Positions 27,724 to 37,708 are shown, counted from the stretch's first letter. The stretch: DNA of 64,000 nt from Cohnella faecalis (GCF_003570905.1 NZ_QXJM01000040.1:620001-684000), one strand, 5' to 3'. A program made the numbers and translations. Notes: generated by a model not told the origin, from the sequence alone.

Positions 27724-27799
27724 GAGTCCTTGGGTCTCCTTTGTAGATGGGTATGGTTCGCAACCTCGCAGCCTGCACATCTACAATAGGGGACTTTTT
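27724..27799 (+). terminator. Large branched hairpin ending in T-run (terminator or small structured RNA)
   Basis: AGTCC (27725) pairs with GGACT (27791), an inner TGTAGATG pairs with CATCTACA, and GGTTCGCAACC forms the top hairpin; TTTTTATTT follows. This is more elaborate than the other terminators here. It most simply ends the bmrCD-like transcript. Confidence 0.5.
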
Positions 27800-27810
27800 A
27801 TTTCTCCTCC

Positions 27811-28352
27811 TTGTCCCACTGATGCGCTCGGGATCACACTACCCGCCGAAAGCAAGGTACCTCGTCCCACTGATGCGCTCGGGATCACACTACCCGCCGA
27901 AAGAATGGTACCTCGTCCCACTGGTTGCGCTCTCGACCGCACTTCCCGCCGAAAGAATGGTACCTCGTCCCACTGATGCGCTCGGGATCACACTACCCGC
28001 CGAAAGAATGGTACCTCGTCCCACTGATGCGCTCGGGATCACACTACCTGCCGAAAGAATGGTACCTCGTCCCACTGATGCGCTCGGGATCACACTACCC
28101 GCCGAAAGAATGGTACCTCGTCCCACTGATGCGCGCTCGATCACACTACCCGCCGAAAGAATGGTACCACATCCCACTGATGCGCTCGGGATCACACTAC
28201 CCGCCGAAAGAATGGTACCTCGTCCCACTGGTTGCGCTCTCGACCGCACTACCCGCCGAAAGAATGGTACCTCGTCCCACTGATGCGCTCGGGATCACAC
28301 TACCCGCCGAAAGAATGGTACCTCGTCCCACTGATGCGCGCTCGACTACACC
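27811..28352. repeat. Tandem array of a second 51-bp unit, about ten copies
   Basis: Units run CCCACTGATGCGCTCGGGA then TCACACTACCCGCCGAAAG and AATGGTACCTCGT. Starts are at 27815, 27866, 27917 and so on to about 28328. Two copies carry GGTTGCGCTCTCGACC in place of GATGCGCTCGGGATCA and are about one base longer. Stop-free in several frames on both strands, which creates repetitive open frames that I do not consider genes. The array ends within 20 bases of the germination gene start. Confidence 0.95.
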
Positions 28353-28366
28353 TGATCTGCACTTCC

Positions 28367-29566
28367 ATGAATGATTTTCCATGCGGGAGACATACTACGC
28401 CAGATACTTCCATCAGCCCGACAGGGGGACCATCGCTTGGAGAGAATAAGCTGGCCCAGTTGCTGTGCCTCGTGGTACTGTTCCAAATAGGCAGCACTCC
28501 TCTGGATCTTCTGGCCAAAGGCGCTGGACACGACGCCTGGATTTCGGTTCTGGTCGGCATGGCCTGCGGGTTATTGCTGCTGCTTCTCGTCTTCTTGCCG
28601 CTGCATCGGCTTCAGCCGGACGGTACGTTAGTCGATATGCTGCTGCGTCATTTCGGGAAGGCGATAGGGGGATTGGTTGCGGCGGCTTACGTCGTCTTCT
28701 TCGCTTATCGCGCTCTTCGAAACGTTCGGGATTTCGGGGAATTGTTAAATATGAATTTGTATTCCGAAACGCCGTTGGCGGTCACGATGCTAGTGCTAAC
28801 GGCCACCGCAGCCTTTACGGTATATAAAGGAATCGAGGTGCTGGGGCGCATGGTCGAAGTACTCGTTCCGTGGACGATCGTCGGGTATCTTTTTTTGTTC
28901 GCATTGATCATAGGCACCGGGCTTCTTGACTTTAACCGTCTTCTGCCGCTGCTGGAGGAAGGCTGGAAGCCGGTATGGAGCGCCGTTCCCGGTGTGATCT
29001 CGCTTCCGTTCAGCGAGATGGTTCTGTTCCTAATGTTCTGGAATCATGCAGGGCGGTCTTATTCCGCTATCGTCAAGTGGTCGACCCTCGGGTTTGTAGT
29101 TAACGGGCTGTTCATTACGATTACGAACTCGGTTATTCTCGCCGGTCTCGGTCCGATGGCAGAAACGGCGGAGCTTCCCTTCTTGCAGTTGACGAACAGG
29201 ATCATGATCGGGGGCTTGTTCGAGAGAATGGACCCCGTTATCTCGCTGCTGCTGTTCACGGGGGTGTTCGTTAAAATTACGGCCTACTACTTGGGAGCGG
29301 TATGCGCCTTGTCCCGGCTGTTCAACAAAAAAGAGAGACTGTTCCTCCTCCCTGTAGGTTTGGCCATCTATGCCGGATCGTTCCTATTCCACAGTTACAT
29401 GGAAGAGGTGCGGGTGGGGGCCGGGATCAATGCAATGCTTCATTTTCCGATCTTCCAAATCGTTATTCCGGTTGTTCTGCTCGCATGGATAGGAATCAAG
29501 CTGTCGTTGCGCCGATTAGGCTCTCGCCCCTCCGGGCCGGAGCGTCAAATGGGGGGAAGCCAATGA
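28367..29566 (+). CDS. Spore germinant receptor B subunit (GerAB/GerKB family), first copy
   Basis: About 399 residues from ATG 28367; the family is usually 360-370. Ten or so membrane helices start at ENKLAQLLCLVVLFQIGSTPLDLL, with the family-typical HDAWISVLVG. The B subunit is an amino-acid-permease-like protein of the inner spore membrane that binds germinant. The start is uncertain: no good ribosome site precedes 28367, the first 30 residues are not family-like, and the frame stays open back into the 51-bp repeat array. The stop overlaps the next gene's ATG (ATGA). Confidence 0.85.
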   Translation: MNDFPCGRHTTPDTSISPTGGPSLGENKLAQLLCLVVLFQIGSTPLDLLAKGAGHDAWISVLVGMACGLLLLLLVFLPLHRLQPDGTLVDMLLRHFGKAIGGLVAAAYVVFFAYRALRNVRDFGELLNMNLYSETPLAVTMLVLTATAAFTVYKGIEVLGRMVEVLVPWTIVGYLFLFALIIGTGLLDFNRLLPLLEEGWKPVWSAVPGVISLPFSEMVLFLMFWNHAGRSYSAIVKWSTLGFVVNGLFITITNSVILAGLGPMAETAELPFLQLTNRIMIGGLFERMDPVISLLLFTGVFVKITAYYLGAVCALSRLFNKKERLFLLPVGLAIYAGSFLFHSYMEEVRVGAGINAMLHFPIFQIVIPVVLLAWIGIKLSLRRLGSRPSGPERQMGGSQ

Positions 29567-31194
29567 GATTTCCATTCTTTCGCAGACGGAAGAAACGTCA
29601 TTCGGGAAGCCGCGACGGAGGGAAGGCTACCGGATCGTTCGCCAGTAACGAGGAGTCGGGCGGCGGCGGGGATAAAAAAATAGCCAATCCCGTTGGAATG
29701 GACGTCAACGCCAATGTACGCTGGATCAGGGAAAAGCTGGGAGACAGCCGGGATCTGGTCGTTCGCACGCTCTCCGAGGCCGGTACGAAAAAAGCGCATA
29801 CCGCGTTCGTATTCCTCGGAACGATGGTCGACGAGCAAATCGTAAATCAGGTCGTCCTTCAGCCGTTGCTCGATTTATTGTACGGTCAACATAAGCAGCC
29901 GTCCCCGTCGGAGAGATTCCATCTGGTGCGCAATCACGCCTTGCCCGTCGGACAAGTGCTCGAGCAACGCTCGCTGGACGAAATCCTTAAGCAAATCCTG
30001 CTCGGCAATTCCATTCTCTTCATCGCAGGCCATCCGGCGGCTTTGATAGCGGGCACGACGGGGGGAGAGTCCCGGTCGGTGGAGGAGCCGAGCTCCCAGA
30101 CAGTCATTCGCGGACCGAAGGAAAGCTTCACCGAAAATTTCAAGACGAATCTGTCGCTCATCCGAAGAAGACTTAAGAGCCAGAAGCTGCGAATCGAATA
30201 CCGGGAGATCGGCACCGAGACGATGACTAATGTGGCCATGATCTACATGGAAGGGATCGCGCAGGACGGCATTGTCCGCGAAGTCCGAAGCCGGCTCGAC
30301 CGCATCGACACGGACGCCATCCTGGAAAGCGGGTACATCGAGGAGTTCATACAGGACGAGACGTTCACGTTCTTCCCGACTATGCAGAATACCGAGCGTC
30401 CGGATGCGATCGCGGCCGGTCTGCTGGAAGGACAAGTCGCCCTTGTCGTGGACGGGACCCCGTTCGTTCTAATCATGCCGGCTACGTTCACAAAATTTTT
30501 TCAATCCAGCGAAGATTACTACCAGCGCTTCGATGTGGCGACGTTCCTGAGGCTGATTAGGTACGGCGCTTTCTTCGTATCCATGCTGCTGCCCTCTCTT
30601 TATATCGCCGTCACTACCTTCCATCAGGAGATGCTGCCTACGTCGCTTCTGATCAGCTTGGCCGCCCAGAGGGAAGGCGTTCCTTTCCCGGCATTGTTCG
30701 AGGCGTTCCTCATGGAGATTACGTTCGAGGTGCTGAGGGAGGCTGGGGTTCGCATGCCCCGGGTCATCGGTCCCGCGATTTCCATCGTAGGGGCGTTGGT
30801 GCTCGGTCAAGCGGCGGTTCAAGCCGGGCTTGTGTCGGCGGCGATGGTCATTGTCGTCTCCTTCACGGCTATCGCCAATTTCGTCATTCCCTCCTTAAAC
30901 ATGTCGATCGCCGCCCGTCTTATCCGCTTCGTTATGATGCTGCTCGGGGGGACGCTCGGGCTGTTCGGAATTATGTCCGGCTTGATGGTGCTGCTTACCC
31001 ACCTTGTTGCCATGCGGTCGTTCGGTGTTCCGTATTTTTCGCCGTTTGCGCCGTTCATCTGGTCGAATTGGAAGGACGTATTCATACGGGTGCCGCAGTG
31101 GGCGATGAATAAGCGACCCCGCGGCATCGCTGCCCGATCTAACCTGACGAGGCAAGCAAAGGGGCAGAAGCCCTCGCCTAGCAATAAAGGTTAA
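29563..31194 (+). CDS. Spore germinant receptor A subunit (GerAA/GerKA family)
   Basis: 543 residues. A basic, disordered N-terminus (RRRKKRHSG; SFASNEESGGGGDKK) precedes the soluble NTD (about 55-300: VRWIREKLGDSRDLVVR; LIAGTTGGESRSVEEPSSQ) and a membrane domain with five or so helices after about 320 (YQRFDVATFLRLIRYGAFF, LLPSLYIAVTTFHQEMLPT). GerA-type A subunits oligomerise into a germinant-gated ion channel. GGGGGGAAG stands before the ATG, which overlaps the upstream gene, so the larger frame beginning at 29302 is not the gene. Confidence 0.93.
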   Translation: MRFPFFRRRKKRHSGSRDGGKATGSFASNEESGGGGDKKIANPVGMDVNANVRWIREKLGDSRDLVVRTLSEAGTKKAHTAFVFLGTMVDEQIVNQVVLQPLLDLLYGQHKQPSPSERFHLVRNHALPVGQVLEQRSLDEILKQILLGNSILFIAGHPAALIAGTTGGESRSVEEPSSQTVIRGPKESFTENFKTNLSLIRRRLKSQKLRIEYREIGTETMTNVAMIYMEGIAQDGIVREVRSRLDRIDTDAILESGYIEEFIQDETFTFFPTMQNTERPDAIAAGLLEGQVALVVDGTPFVLIMPATFTKFFQSSEDYYQRFDVATFLRLIRYGAFFVSMLLPSLYIAVTTFHQEMLPTSLLISLAAQREGVPFPALFEAFLMEITFEVLREAGVRMPRVIGPAISIVGALVLGQAAVQAGLVSAAMVIVVSFTAIANFVIPSLNMSIAARLIRFVMMLLGGTLGLFGIMSGLMVLLTHLVAMRSFGVPYFSPFAPFIWSNWKDVFIRVPQWAMNKRPRGIAARSNLTRQAKGQKPSPSNKG

Positions 31195-31220
31195 CTAAGG
31201 AACTCAAGGAGAAACCACAG

Positions 31221-32339
31221 ATGCAGAAGATATCGACTTTCCAGGCGGTGTCGTTGCTGATCAATACAGTCATGCCGACGGCCATTCTCATCGTTCCCGC
31301 CGCGGCCATAGCGATCGCCTCCCAGGATGCATGGATGTCGGTGCTGTTGGCTGTCGTGTACGGAGTGCTCCTCGTTCTGCTCTACGGCGCGATCAGCAAG
31401 AGCAACCGAAGGGCGCGCCCTTTCCTCGAATTTGTGAGGGAACGTCTGGGCTGGCCGACTGCCATAGCAGTCGGGTTCATCCTGTTCATCAACTACTTGA
31501 CCATGACGGCCGGAGTGCTGCGGGAGTACATTAACTTCTTGTCCGACGAGGTGCTGCCAAAGACTCCAGGGTATATCCTGTGCGTCTTGACGCTAATCGT
31601 CGTGCTTTATTCCGTCAGCCACGGGCTGGAGGTGATCGCGAGAACGAGCGCTGTCGTGTTCGCGGTTTCCTACTTGTCCATGGGAGTTACCTTCGGACTT
31701 CTGCTCAGCATGGCCCATTGGTCCAACCTGCTTCCGCCAAGCGGCATCGACGCCAATAAAATTATCCTCGGAAGTCTTCCGAGCAGCAACTGGTTGTCGG
31801 AAGCGTCTTTCTTGCTGCTGCTCGCTCCTTATCTGTCCAAGGCGGGAGATGCGCGCAAGACGGGGTTGTGGGCGATCCTCTCGTCCGGAGCGCTGCTTCT
31901 CAGTATTATCGTGCTTACGATAACCGTCCTGGGTCCGGACTTGCCCCGTATGCTGACTTATCCGACGTTCATGATTATTGGGATGCTTCAATACGGAACT
32001 TTCTTGCAGCGGATCGAGAGCATCTTTATAGCGGTTTGGATTTTTACCGTCTACGTCAAGCTCGCCGTGCTCATGTTCGGTACGGTTCATACGTTCGTCC
32101 ATACGTTCCGGATTCGCTCTGTCCGGCCTTTCCTGATCGTTCTCGGACTAATCGTCATGTTCATCGCTTTATTCGAGTGGCCGGATACGCTAAGCAGCTA
32201 CGAATTCAATCAATCGACGATGACGACATCCTTTTTCTTCTACAATGCGATAATCCCGATGTTGCTGTGGATAGCGCTCTTGTTCACGAAAGATCGTACC
32301 GGGAAGGGCGGCGAAGAGATTGCGAAAAAGATGGGGTAG
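31221..32339 (+). CDS. Spore germinant receptor B subunit, second copy
   Basis: 372 residues with ten membrane helices, starting KISTFQAVSLLINTVMPTAIL and with DAWMSVLLAVVYGVLL, as in GerAB. AAGGAG precedes the ATG. It differs clearly from the B subunit encoded before the A gene, so the operon offers two alternative germinant-binding subunits with one A and one C. The C gene starts 20 bases before its end. Confidence 0.9.
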   Translation: MQKISTFQAVSLLINTVMPTAILIVPAAAIAIASQDAWMSVLLAVVYGVLLVLLYGAISKSNRRARPFLEFVRERLGWPTAIAVGFILFINYLTMTAGVLREYINFLSDEVLPKTPGYILCVLTLIVVLYSVSHGLEVIARTSAVVFAVSYLSMGVTFGLLLSMAHWSNLLPPSGIDANKIILGSLPSSNWLSEASFLLLLAPYLSKAGDARKTGLWAILSSGALLLSIIVLTITVLGPDLPRMLTYPTFMIIGMLQYGTFLQRIESIFIAVWIFTVYVKLAVLMFGTVHTFVHTFRIRSVRPFLIVLGLIVMFIALFEWPDTLSSYEFNQSTMTTSFFFYNAIIPMLLWIALLFTKDRTGKGGEEIAKKMG

Positions 32340-33546
32340 GACAATACTGGCGATGGCGCTCTGCTTCGCGCTGACGGGCTGCTGGGATCGGACGGAGCTG
32401 AACGAGCTAGCGATTACGGCAGGGACGGCGATCGACTGGAAAGAAGGCAGATGGGTTGTCACGTACCAGGTCGTCATTCCGTCGGCTATCTCCGCGGTGC
32501 TCACCGCTGTAGGAGGCGGGGCGGGAAAAGTTCCCGTCATCGTCTATTCGACCGAAGGAGAAACGATCCGCGAAGCCGTCGCGAAGAGCGCGCTGGAGAG
32601 CCCCCGCAAGCTCTTTTTTTCCCATAATAGGGTCGTCGTCATAAGCTCGGCTGCGGCTCTCCACGGGCTGGAGAATCTTCTCGACATTTATTTGCGCAAC
32701 CCCGATACGAGAGAAACGGTCAGCACGCTCATCTCGGATAAGGACGCCCGAACGATATTGGAGCAGCTTATGCAAGTTCAAATCATACCGAGCGACGGAA
32801 TCGAAGAGACGGTAAAAGGGGAGGCCGAGCAATTATCGACGCTGCCGCACGTTAGAATGTACAATCTGGCGATGAGTCTGGCGGGGCCGGCACACAGCGC
32901 GGCGTTGCCCGAAATTCTCGTGTCCGGAGATCAAGGCGTCACTTCGGCGGACGATCTGTCCCAAACGTCGCTCAAGTCCAAGCTTCGTCTGGGCCGCCTC
33001 GGGCTGCTGCGCGATAACCGAATGGTCGGTTGGCTGTCGCGCAGCGAAGCGCTCGGCGTAGCGTTCATCTCCAACAAGGTGAGTGAAACGTCGATCATCT
33101 TCTCTTGCGAAGGGGATGGGGCGAAGCCGAACTCGACTTTTCAGATCGAGCATTCGAAGACCAAGCTGCGTCCGGAATGGAAGAACGGCGAGCTGGTGAT
33201 GCATATCAACATCAATAGCAGCGGAACGCTGGTGGAGACGGGCTGTTCGGTCGAGGATTTGAACAATCCCGCGACGATCAAGCAGATGGAGAAGCAGCTG
33301 CGGCTTCAAGTTCTCGAACAGGTGGAAACATCCTGGGAAGCGACGAAAAAGCTGAAGACCGACGTGCTCGGGTTCGCGGACATCATTCGCCGCAAATATC
33401 CGAAGAGGTGGAAGGAAGTCAAAACGGACTGGCCCAATCAGTTTAGCAAAATTCGCATTGATCCCATCGTATCCGTCCGTATCGCGCGAATGGGACTCAG
33501 CAGCAAGCCTTATAAGACATTGCTCGAAAAGGATGGAAATCGCTGA
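32320..33546 (+). CDS. Spore germinant receptor C lipoprotein (Ger(x)C family)
   Basis: 408 residues beginning at TTG 32320. The lipoprotein signal has a lipobox LTGC (cysteine about 21) followed by WDRTELNELAI, the conserved Ger(x)C opening. The middle contains RETVSTLISDKDARTILE and the end PKRWKEVKTDWPNQFSKI, matching the C-terminal domain. It is the surface-exposed subunit of the receptor, attached by diacylglyceryl transfer (Lgt). It overlaps the preceding gene by 20 bases and the next start by one. Confidence 0.93.
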   Translation: MRKRWGRTILAMALCFALTGCWDRTELNELAITAGTAIDWKEGRWVVTYQVVIPSAISAVLTAVGGGAGKVPVIVYSTEGETIREAVAKSALESPRKLFFSHNRVVVISSAAALHGLENLLDIYLRNPDTRETVSTLISDKDARTILEQLMQVQIIPSDGIEETVKGEAEQLSTLPHVRMYNLAMSLAGPAHSAALPEILVSGDQGVTSADDLSQTSLKSKLRLGRLGLLRDNRMVGWLSRSEALGVAFISNKVSETSIIFSCEGDGAKPNSTFQIEHSKTKLRPEWKNGELVMHININSSGTLVETGCSVEDLNNPATIKQMEKQLRLQVLEQVETSWEATKKLKTDVLGFADIIRRKYPKRWKEVKTDWPNQFSKIRIDPIVSVRIARMGLSSKPYKTLLEKDGNR

Positions 33547-33794
33547 TGACAGGCGTCTGGCTAGCCATTGCGGCCTTCGGTCTTCTGCTTGCGATCGGGT
33601 TCCGCAGCATATGGCGCAACGGGAGGAAGCGGGAAGCGCTCTTGTACGCGGCAGTGGTCGTCTGGTGCGCCTTCATCGCCGTTCCGGGCATCGCGGGCCA
33701 CAAGCCGCTCATGTCGCCGGTTGCTGCGTCCATTGCCATCTTCTCTCCCATCGGCAAGCTTATGTACCAGTTATTGGGTAGCAGCCGAGGGTAA
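33546..33794 (+). CDS. Small two-helix membrane protein at the end of the germination operon
   Basis: 82 residues with two or three hydrophobic segments (VWLAIAAFGLLLAIGF; LLYAAVVVWCAFIAVPGIAG) and a positively charged loop. Its ATG overlaps the gerC-like stop (TGATG). Small membrane D subunits occur in some germinant receptor operons and modulate them; this protein is of similar size and position, but I cannot show homology. Confidence 0.6.
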   Translation: MTGVWLAIAAFGLLLAIGFRSIWRNGRKREALLYAAVVVWCAFIAVPGIAGHKPLMSPVAASIAIFSPIGKLMYQLLGSSRG

Positions 33795-33852
33795 TAGCTG
33801 CGGAGGGCTTCGTTATCGGGCGATGGACGGGCGATGGAGACGGCGCTCAACC

Positions 33853-34509
33853 TCAGTAATTCAATCGCGATTCCTTGGCGAGCCTTACCGCTTCTTGCCG
33901 ATCCGCAACCTGAAGCTTGTTCAGAATGTTCGTGATGTAGTTGGCGACAGTCTTGCCGCTGATTTCGAGCTTGCCGGCGATATCGGCGTTGGAGATTCCG
34001 TCCGTCATCAGGTATAGAACTTCGCGTTCCCGCGAGCTGAGCTCGGGGAACGCTTCTTCGCTCGCGGCCGGACGAGTCATCGCGAAATATTCGATCATCC
34101 GCGAGGCGATGCCGGGGCTGAAGATCGCTTCGCCGTTGGCGACGGCGCGGATTGCACGCAGCAGCTCGTCCTTGTCGGCCTCTTTGAGGACGTATCCTTT
34201 GGCTCCGCTTCTCATCGCGGTGAAGACGGAGGCGTCGTCCTCGAACATGGTGAGGATGAGCACCTTAACGGACGGGCTCGCCGTCGTAATGCGACGAGTC
34301 GTCTCGATGCCGCTAATTCCCGGCATGCGAATATCCATGAGCATAACGTCGGGCTTGAGAGCTTCGGCGAGCGCGACGGCTTCTTCGCCGTTGGCGGCTT
34401 CTCCAACGACTTCAAGATCCGGCATGGTGGAGAATAACGTTGTTACGCCGTGTCGGAACAACGGATGATCGTCGACGATGACGATTCGCAGAGGCTGCTC
34501 CGGATTCAT
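33853..34509 (-). CDS. NarL/LuxR-family response regulator
   Basis: 218 residues. Receiver domain with DD at 13-14, phosphoacceptor D59 (VMLMDIRMPG) and K in GYVLKEAD, then a LuxR-type helix-turn-helix (LSSREREVLYLMTDGISNADIAGKLEISGKTV). Its start overlaps the kinase stop by four bases. Target genes are unknown; the divergently placed membrane-protein gene at 36875 is one possible target. Confidence 0.93.
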   Translation of the reverse strand: MNPEQPLRIVIVDDHPLFRHGVTTLFSTMPDLEVVGEAANGEEAVALAEALKPDVMLMDIRMPGISGIETTRRITTASPSVKVLILTMFEDDASVFTAMRSGAKGYVLKEADKDELLRAIRAVANGEAIFSPGIASRMIEYFAMTRPAASEEAFPELSSREREVLYLMTDGISNADIAGKLEISGKTVANYITNILNKLQVADRQEAVRLAKESRLNY

Positions 34510-36667
34510 GCGGGCTCACTTCCTTCCTGATGCAGGGCGATGGGCAAATAGGCTTTGACGCGAGTTCCGTTCGGCCCCGCCCGCTCCAGACGGACGAAGC
34601 CGCCGAGCTCTTCGGCCCGCTCTCGCATGGACGGCAGCCCGATTCCTCCCGGTTCTGCGGAAGGATAGGAGCGTTCGCCGATGCCTCGGCCGTCGTCGAT
34701 CACTTCGAGCGCCAAGCCGTCGCCCTGCGGCGCGGGGTAGAGGATGCGCACTTCGCAGGAGGAGGCTGCGGCGTGGCGGACAACGTTGACGATAGCCTCC
34801 GTCACGATGCGGAACGCGGCGACCTCCACGGCAGCCGGCAGCGCGGGAAGCGCATTGGGCGCGTGCAGGCGGAATTGCAGCGCAGAGGGCTTCCTTGCGG
34901 CGTCGACGCTGGAGCCTGTCGGCAAGGGTCGGCTTAAATCGCCGATCCTCTCTTCGATCGCGCCGATCAGTCCAAGCTCATCCAATGCCGGCGGACGAAG
35001 GTCGTGCACGAGACGGCGAATGTCGGTGACGGTCGAGCGAATGACCGATTGCAGCTCGACGAGAATGGTCTTCGACTTGCCCGGGTCCGAATCGAGCAGC
35101 GATTCCGCCGCCGATGCGGTATAGGCGAGCGCTGCCAGCCTTGGAGCCAAGTCGTCGTGCAGGTTGCTCCGCAATCGGCGGCGCTCCTCTTCCCGCGCGA
35201 CGACAAGCCGCTCGCGGGACTCGCGCAGATCGGCCGCCGCTCTCTTCAAATCTAGCGAAGCCTTAGCGCTTTGAACGACAGCGCTGGCATGGCGGACCAT
35301 CATGTCGAGAAGCCGTCGGTCGGACGTCGAGAACGGCTCGCCCGGCGAACGGGGCGCGACCACGAGATGGCCGATCGGCTCCCCACGGTGGACGAGCGCG
35401 AATCGGACGGTTTCCGCTTGTCTCGCCCCGTCTTCGGCGACGGCGAACGATTCGCCGTTATCGTCCTGCTGCAGCTCGATACTGGCGTATGGCAGCTTCA
35501 ACGCTTCCCGGACGGTACGCGTCACAACGTTAAGCGCATCGGAGGGGGACAGTGGATTTTCCAAGCTGGCCCCAATCTGCCCAGAACGGTGAGCGGGTCG
35601 TCGTTCTCCCCGTACATCAGCCGGTTGATCCAGCGTTGCAGCTTATCCTTGAGAGGAGCGAAAAGCACGGCCACAAGGCCGGTGGCGATGAGCGAATTCA
35701 GCCATTGCCACTGTCCCGCAGAATGGAAGACGACTCCGATATACCATACGACGAAGACGTAGACGGCGACGGCGAACAAGCTGAGCGCACTATAGACGAG
35801 CGTCCGGTTGACGATCGGATCGATGTCCCACAGCCTCCGCCGCAGCAGGGCGAATAGCAGCGTGACGGGGATGAGGAGCATTCCGAGCGACAGCAGCGTC
35901 TCCATGGCGAACAGCAGGAGCGGATCGTTCTGCAGCTTATCTTCTTGCGCGATATAGAAGACGGTAACGGCCATCAGAATGGCGATGGCGGATGCCATGC
36001 CGAATACGGCCCATTTGGTCTGCTGCTTCTCGATTGCGCCAAGCGCGCTGCGGTAACGGTGGATCTGAATCGCTATAATGCTCGACATCCAGATCATGAC
36101 CCAGCCGATGTACAGCGGTTGCGACCAGCTCGACATGTCGACCGGAGAGTCGGGGAACGCGGTCTTCAGCAATCCCGGTACGAGGATGCCGACGAGAAGC
36201 CAACGGCTCCAGCGCGGTTCGAAGCGGCCGTTCGGAAAGATGAAGAAGAGGAGAATGAGCGCGACAAAAGCGATGGCGTTAACGAAGCGAAGCAGAAAAT
36301 CCAGCGCCGGATGGATGCCCTCCAAGGCGAGGGAGAGAGAATCGAACGTCAGCCCTTGCAGCACAAGCGCCACGGAGGCCACTTGCCCGGCGAAGCCGGA
36401 GGATCTCTTACTGAAGATGACAAGGCCCGCTGCGATATAGCACAATCCGAACAGGCTGTAGAGCGAGGTGTAGGCGGCAGCGAAGAAGGAAGGAGTAAGT
36501 CCCCGTTCGGTCAGCCATTCCATAGTTGGAGGCTCGTCGTAGTAAGCGGCGCATTCTTGCCCGATACAATGGTCCCGAAGCTCCAGATAGAAGGTCGGGA
36601 CGGCATAGCAAAACAACGCGAGCCCAATCAAGATGAGCAGTCCGGTTAAAGTCCGGGATAGTGTCAT
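34506..36667 (-). CDS. Membrane sensor histidine kinase of the NarL type (frameshifted in the middle)
   Basis: Two frames make one gene. The upstream part (36667 down to about 35570) has about ten membrane segments, beginning SRTLTGLLILIGLALFCYA and ending LMYGENDDPLTVLGRLG. The downstream part (to 34506) carries a GAF-like region, a HisKA_3 motif EERRRLRSNLHDDLAP with the phosphoacceptor histidine, and an ATPase domain with VIDDGRGIG. Four G on the coding strand (35570-35573) where five are needed break the frame; one added G joins them as GRLGASLENPLSPSDAL and gives 720 residues. The start at 36667 follows GGAGGAAAA. Partner of the response regulator that overlaps its end. Confidence 0.85.
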
Positions 36668-36874
36668 TGTCCGATTTTCCTCCGGTTCGCGTCGCATGCG
36701 CGCTTCTATTGGAAAAGTATAGCAGGAGCCGAATTGGGGAGTAAATGGGGCGGGGGCATCCGCTTGAATTTTCCTAACGCATTTCCCGGCCTTCGGGAAC
36801 GGTCCGCTCTCCACTTGGGAAAGGCGCGAGGGTAGGATAAGAGCCAGGAATCATTCAAGGAGGCTGCGAAAAGG

Positions 36875-37570
36875 ATGACATTGTCCATTCCAAAAGGTTT
36901 TTTGAAATTCAGCGGTTGGGCGCTGCTGATCGGAGGGCTGCTGGGGGTTATCGGTCAGCTTATTCACAGCGGGTCGGATACGCCGGAATCGCTGGAGGTT
37001 ATTCCCGCGTTTCTCGATAAGGCTGTCAACATTCACGTGCTGCTCGCCTGGTCGTCGATATTCATTCTGATGGGGATGCCGGCCATGTACCTGCGGCAAG
37101 CCGGAAAGCTGAAATGGTGGGGATGGATCGGGTTCCCGCTGTTGTTCGTAGGCATGATCCTCGAAATTTTTCATGGGCCGGTACAAATCATGGCGTATCC
37201 GATCATTTATTCGGATTTGGCGACGAATGCGGAGACGTTGGCGATCGTCAACAAGCACGTCAACGAGCTTATGACGGATCAATATCCGCTGTCCTTGCTC
37301 GTGCTTATTCCTCTTATGCCAGGCTTGTTTCTAGGGCTGCTGCTGACCGGGATCGGGACGCTTAGGGCGGGGGCGATGCCGAAGGCAGCGGGCTGGTTCA
37401 CGATCGGAATCTTCGCTCTCCTCGTAGCGGGAATGTTCTTGCCGGCAAGCATTCCGTTCTTCGCGGCGATTCACCTCGTGTTCGTCCTGTTCGGCGCGCT
37501 GCTCGCGTTCGGCGGAAATTTCGCTTCTCTCGACGCAGATTCTTCCGCCTCCACCTCTTCGGCGGCTTAA
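36875..37570 (+). CDS. Integral membrane protein of unknown function
   Basis: 231 residues with about six membrane helices (FSGWALLIGGLLGVIGQLI, IHVLLAWSSIFILMGMPAMYL, WWGWIGFPLLFVGMILEIF and later). No catalytic motif is evident. It is divergent from the sensor kinase gene, with an AAGGAGG site before the ATG. Resemblance to DUF4386-type proteins is only general. Confidence 0.7.
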   Translation: MTLSIPKGFLKFSGWALLIGGLLGVIGQLIHSGSDTPESLEVIPAFLDKAVNIHVLLAWSSIFILMGMPAMYLRQAGKLKWWGWIGFPLLFVGMILEIFHGPVQIMAYPIIYSDLATNAETLAIVNKHVNELMTDQYPLSLLVLIPLMPGLFLGLLLTGIGTLRAGAMPKAAGWFTIGIFALLVAGMFLPASIPFFAAIHLVFVLFGALLAFGGNFASLDADSSASTSSAA

Positions 37571-37636
37571 TGCGAGCAACCTTTTTTCGAAATGGTGATA
37601 ATAATTCTCAACATTGGCTACAATGATGGAAGGAAA

Positions 37637-37665
37637 AGAAAAAAGGCGGCCCTGAGGAGGCCGCC
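37637..37665 (-). terminator. Terminator of the DUF1540 gene
   Basis: On the reverse strand GGCGGCCTCCTCAGGGCCGCC is followed by TTTTTTC. Confidence 0.8.
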
Positions 37666-37708
37666 CCGCCAAACGCTTTGATTGCGTTTAGCTTTTTTCG
37701 ATGGTTGC

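Noticed and set aside
27747-28374. Repetitive open frames on both strands over the second array
   Set aside because: Same cause: a stop-free unit of 51 bases. No start signals and no gene-like composition.
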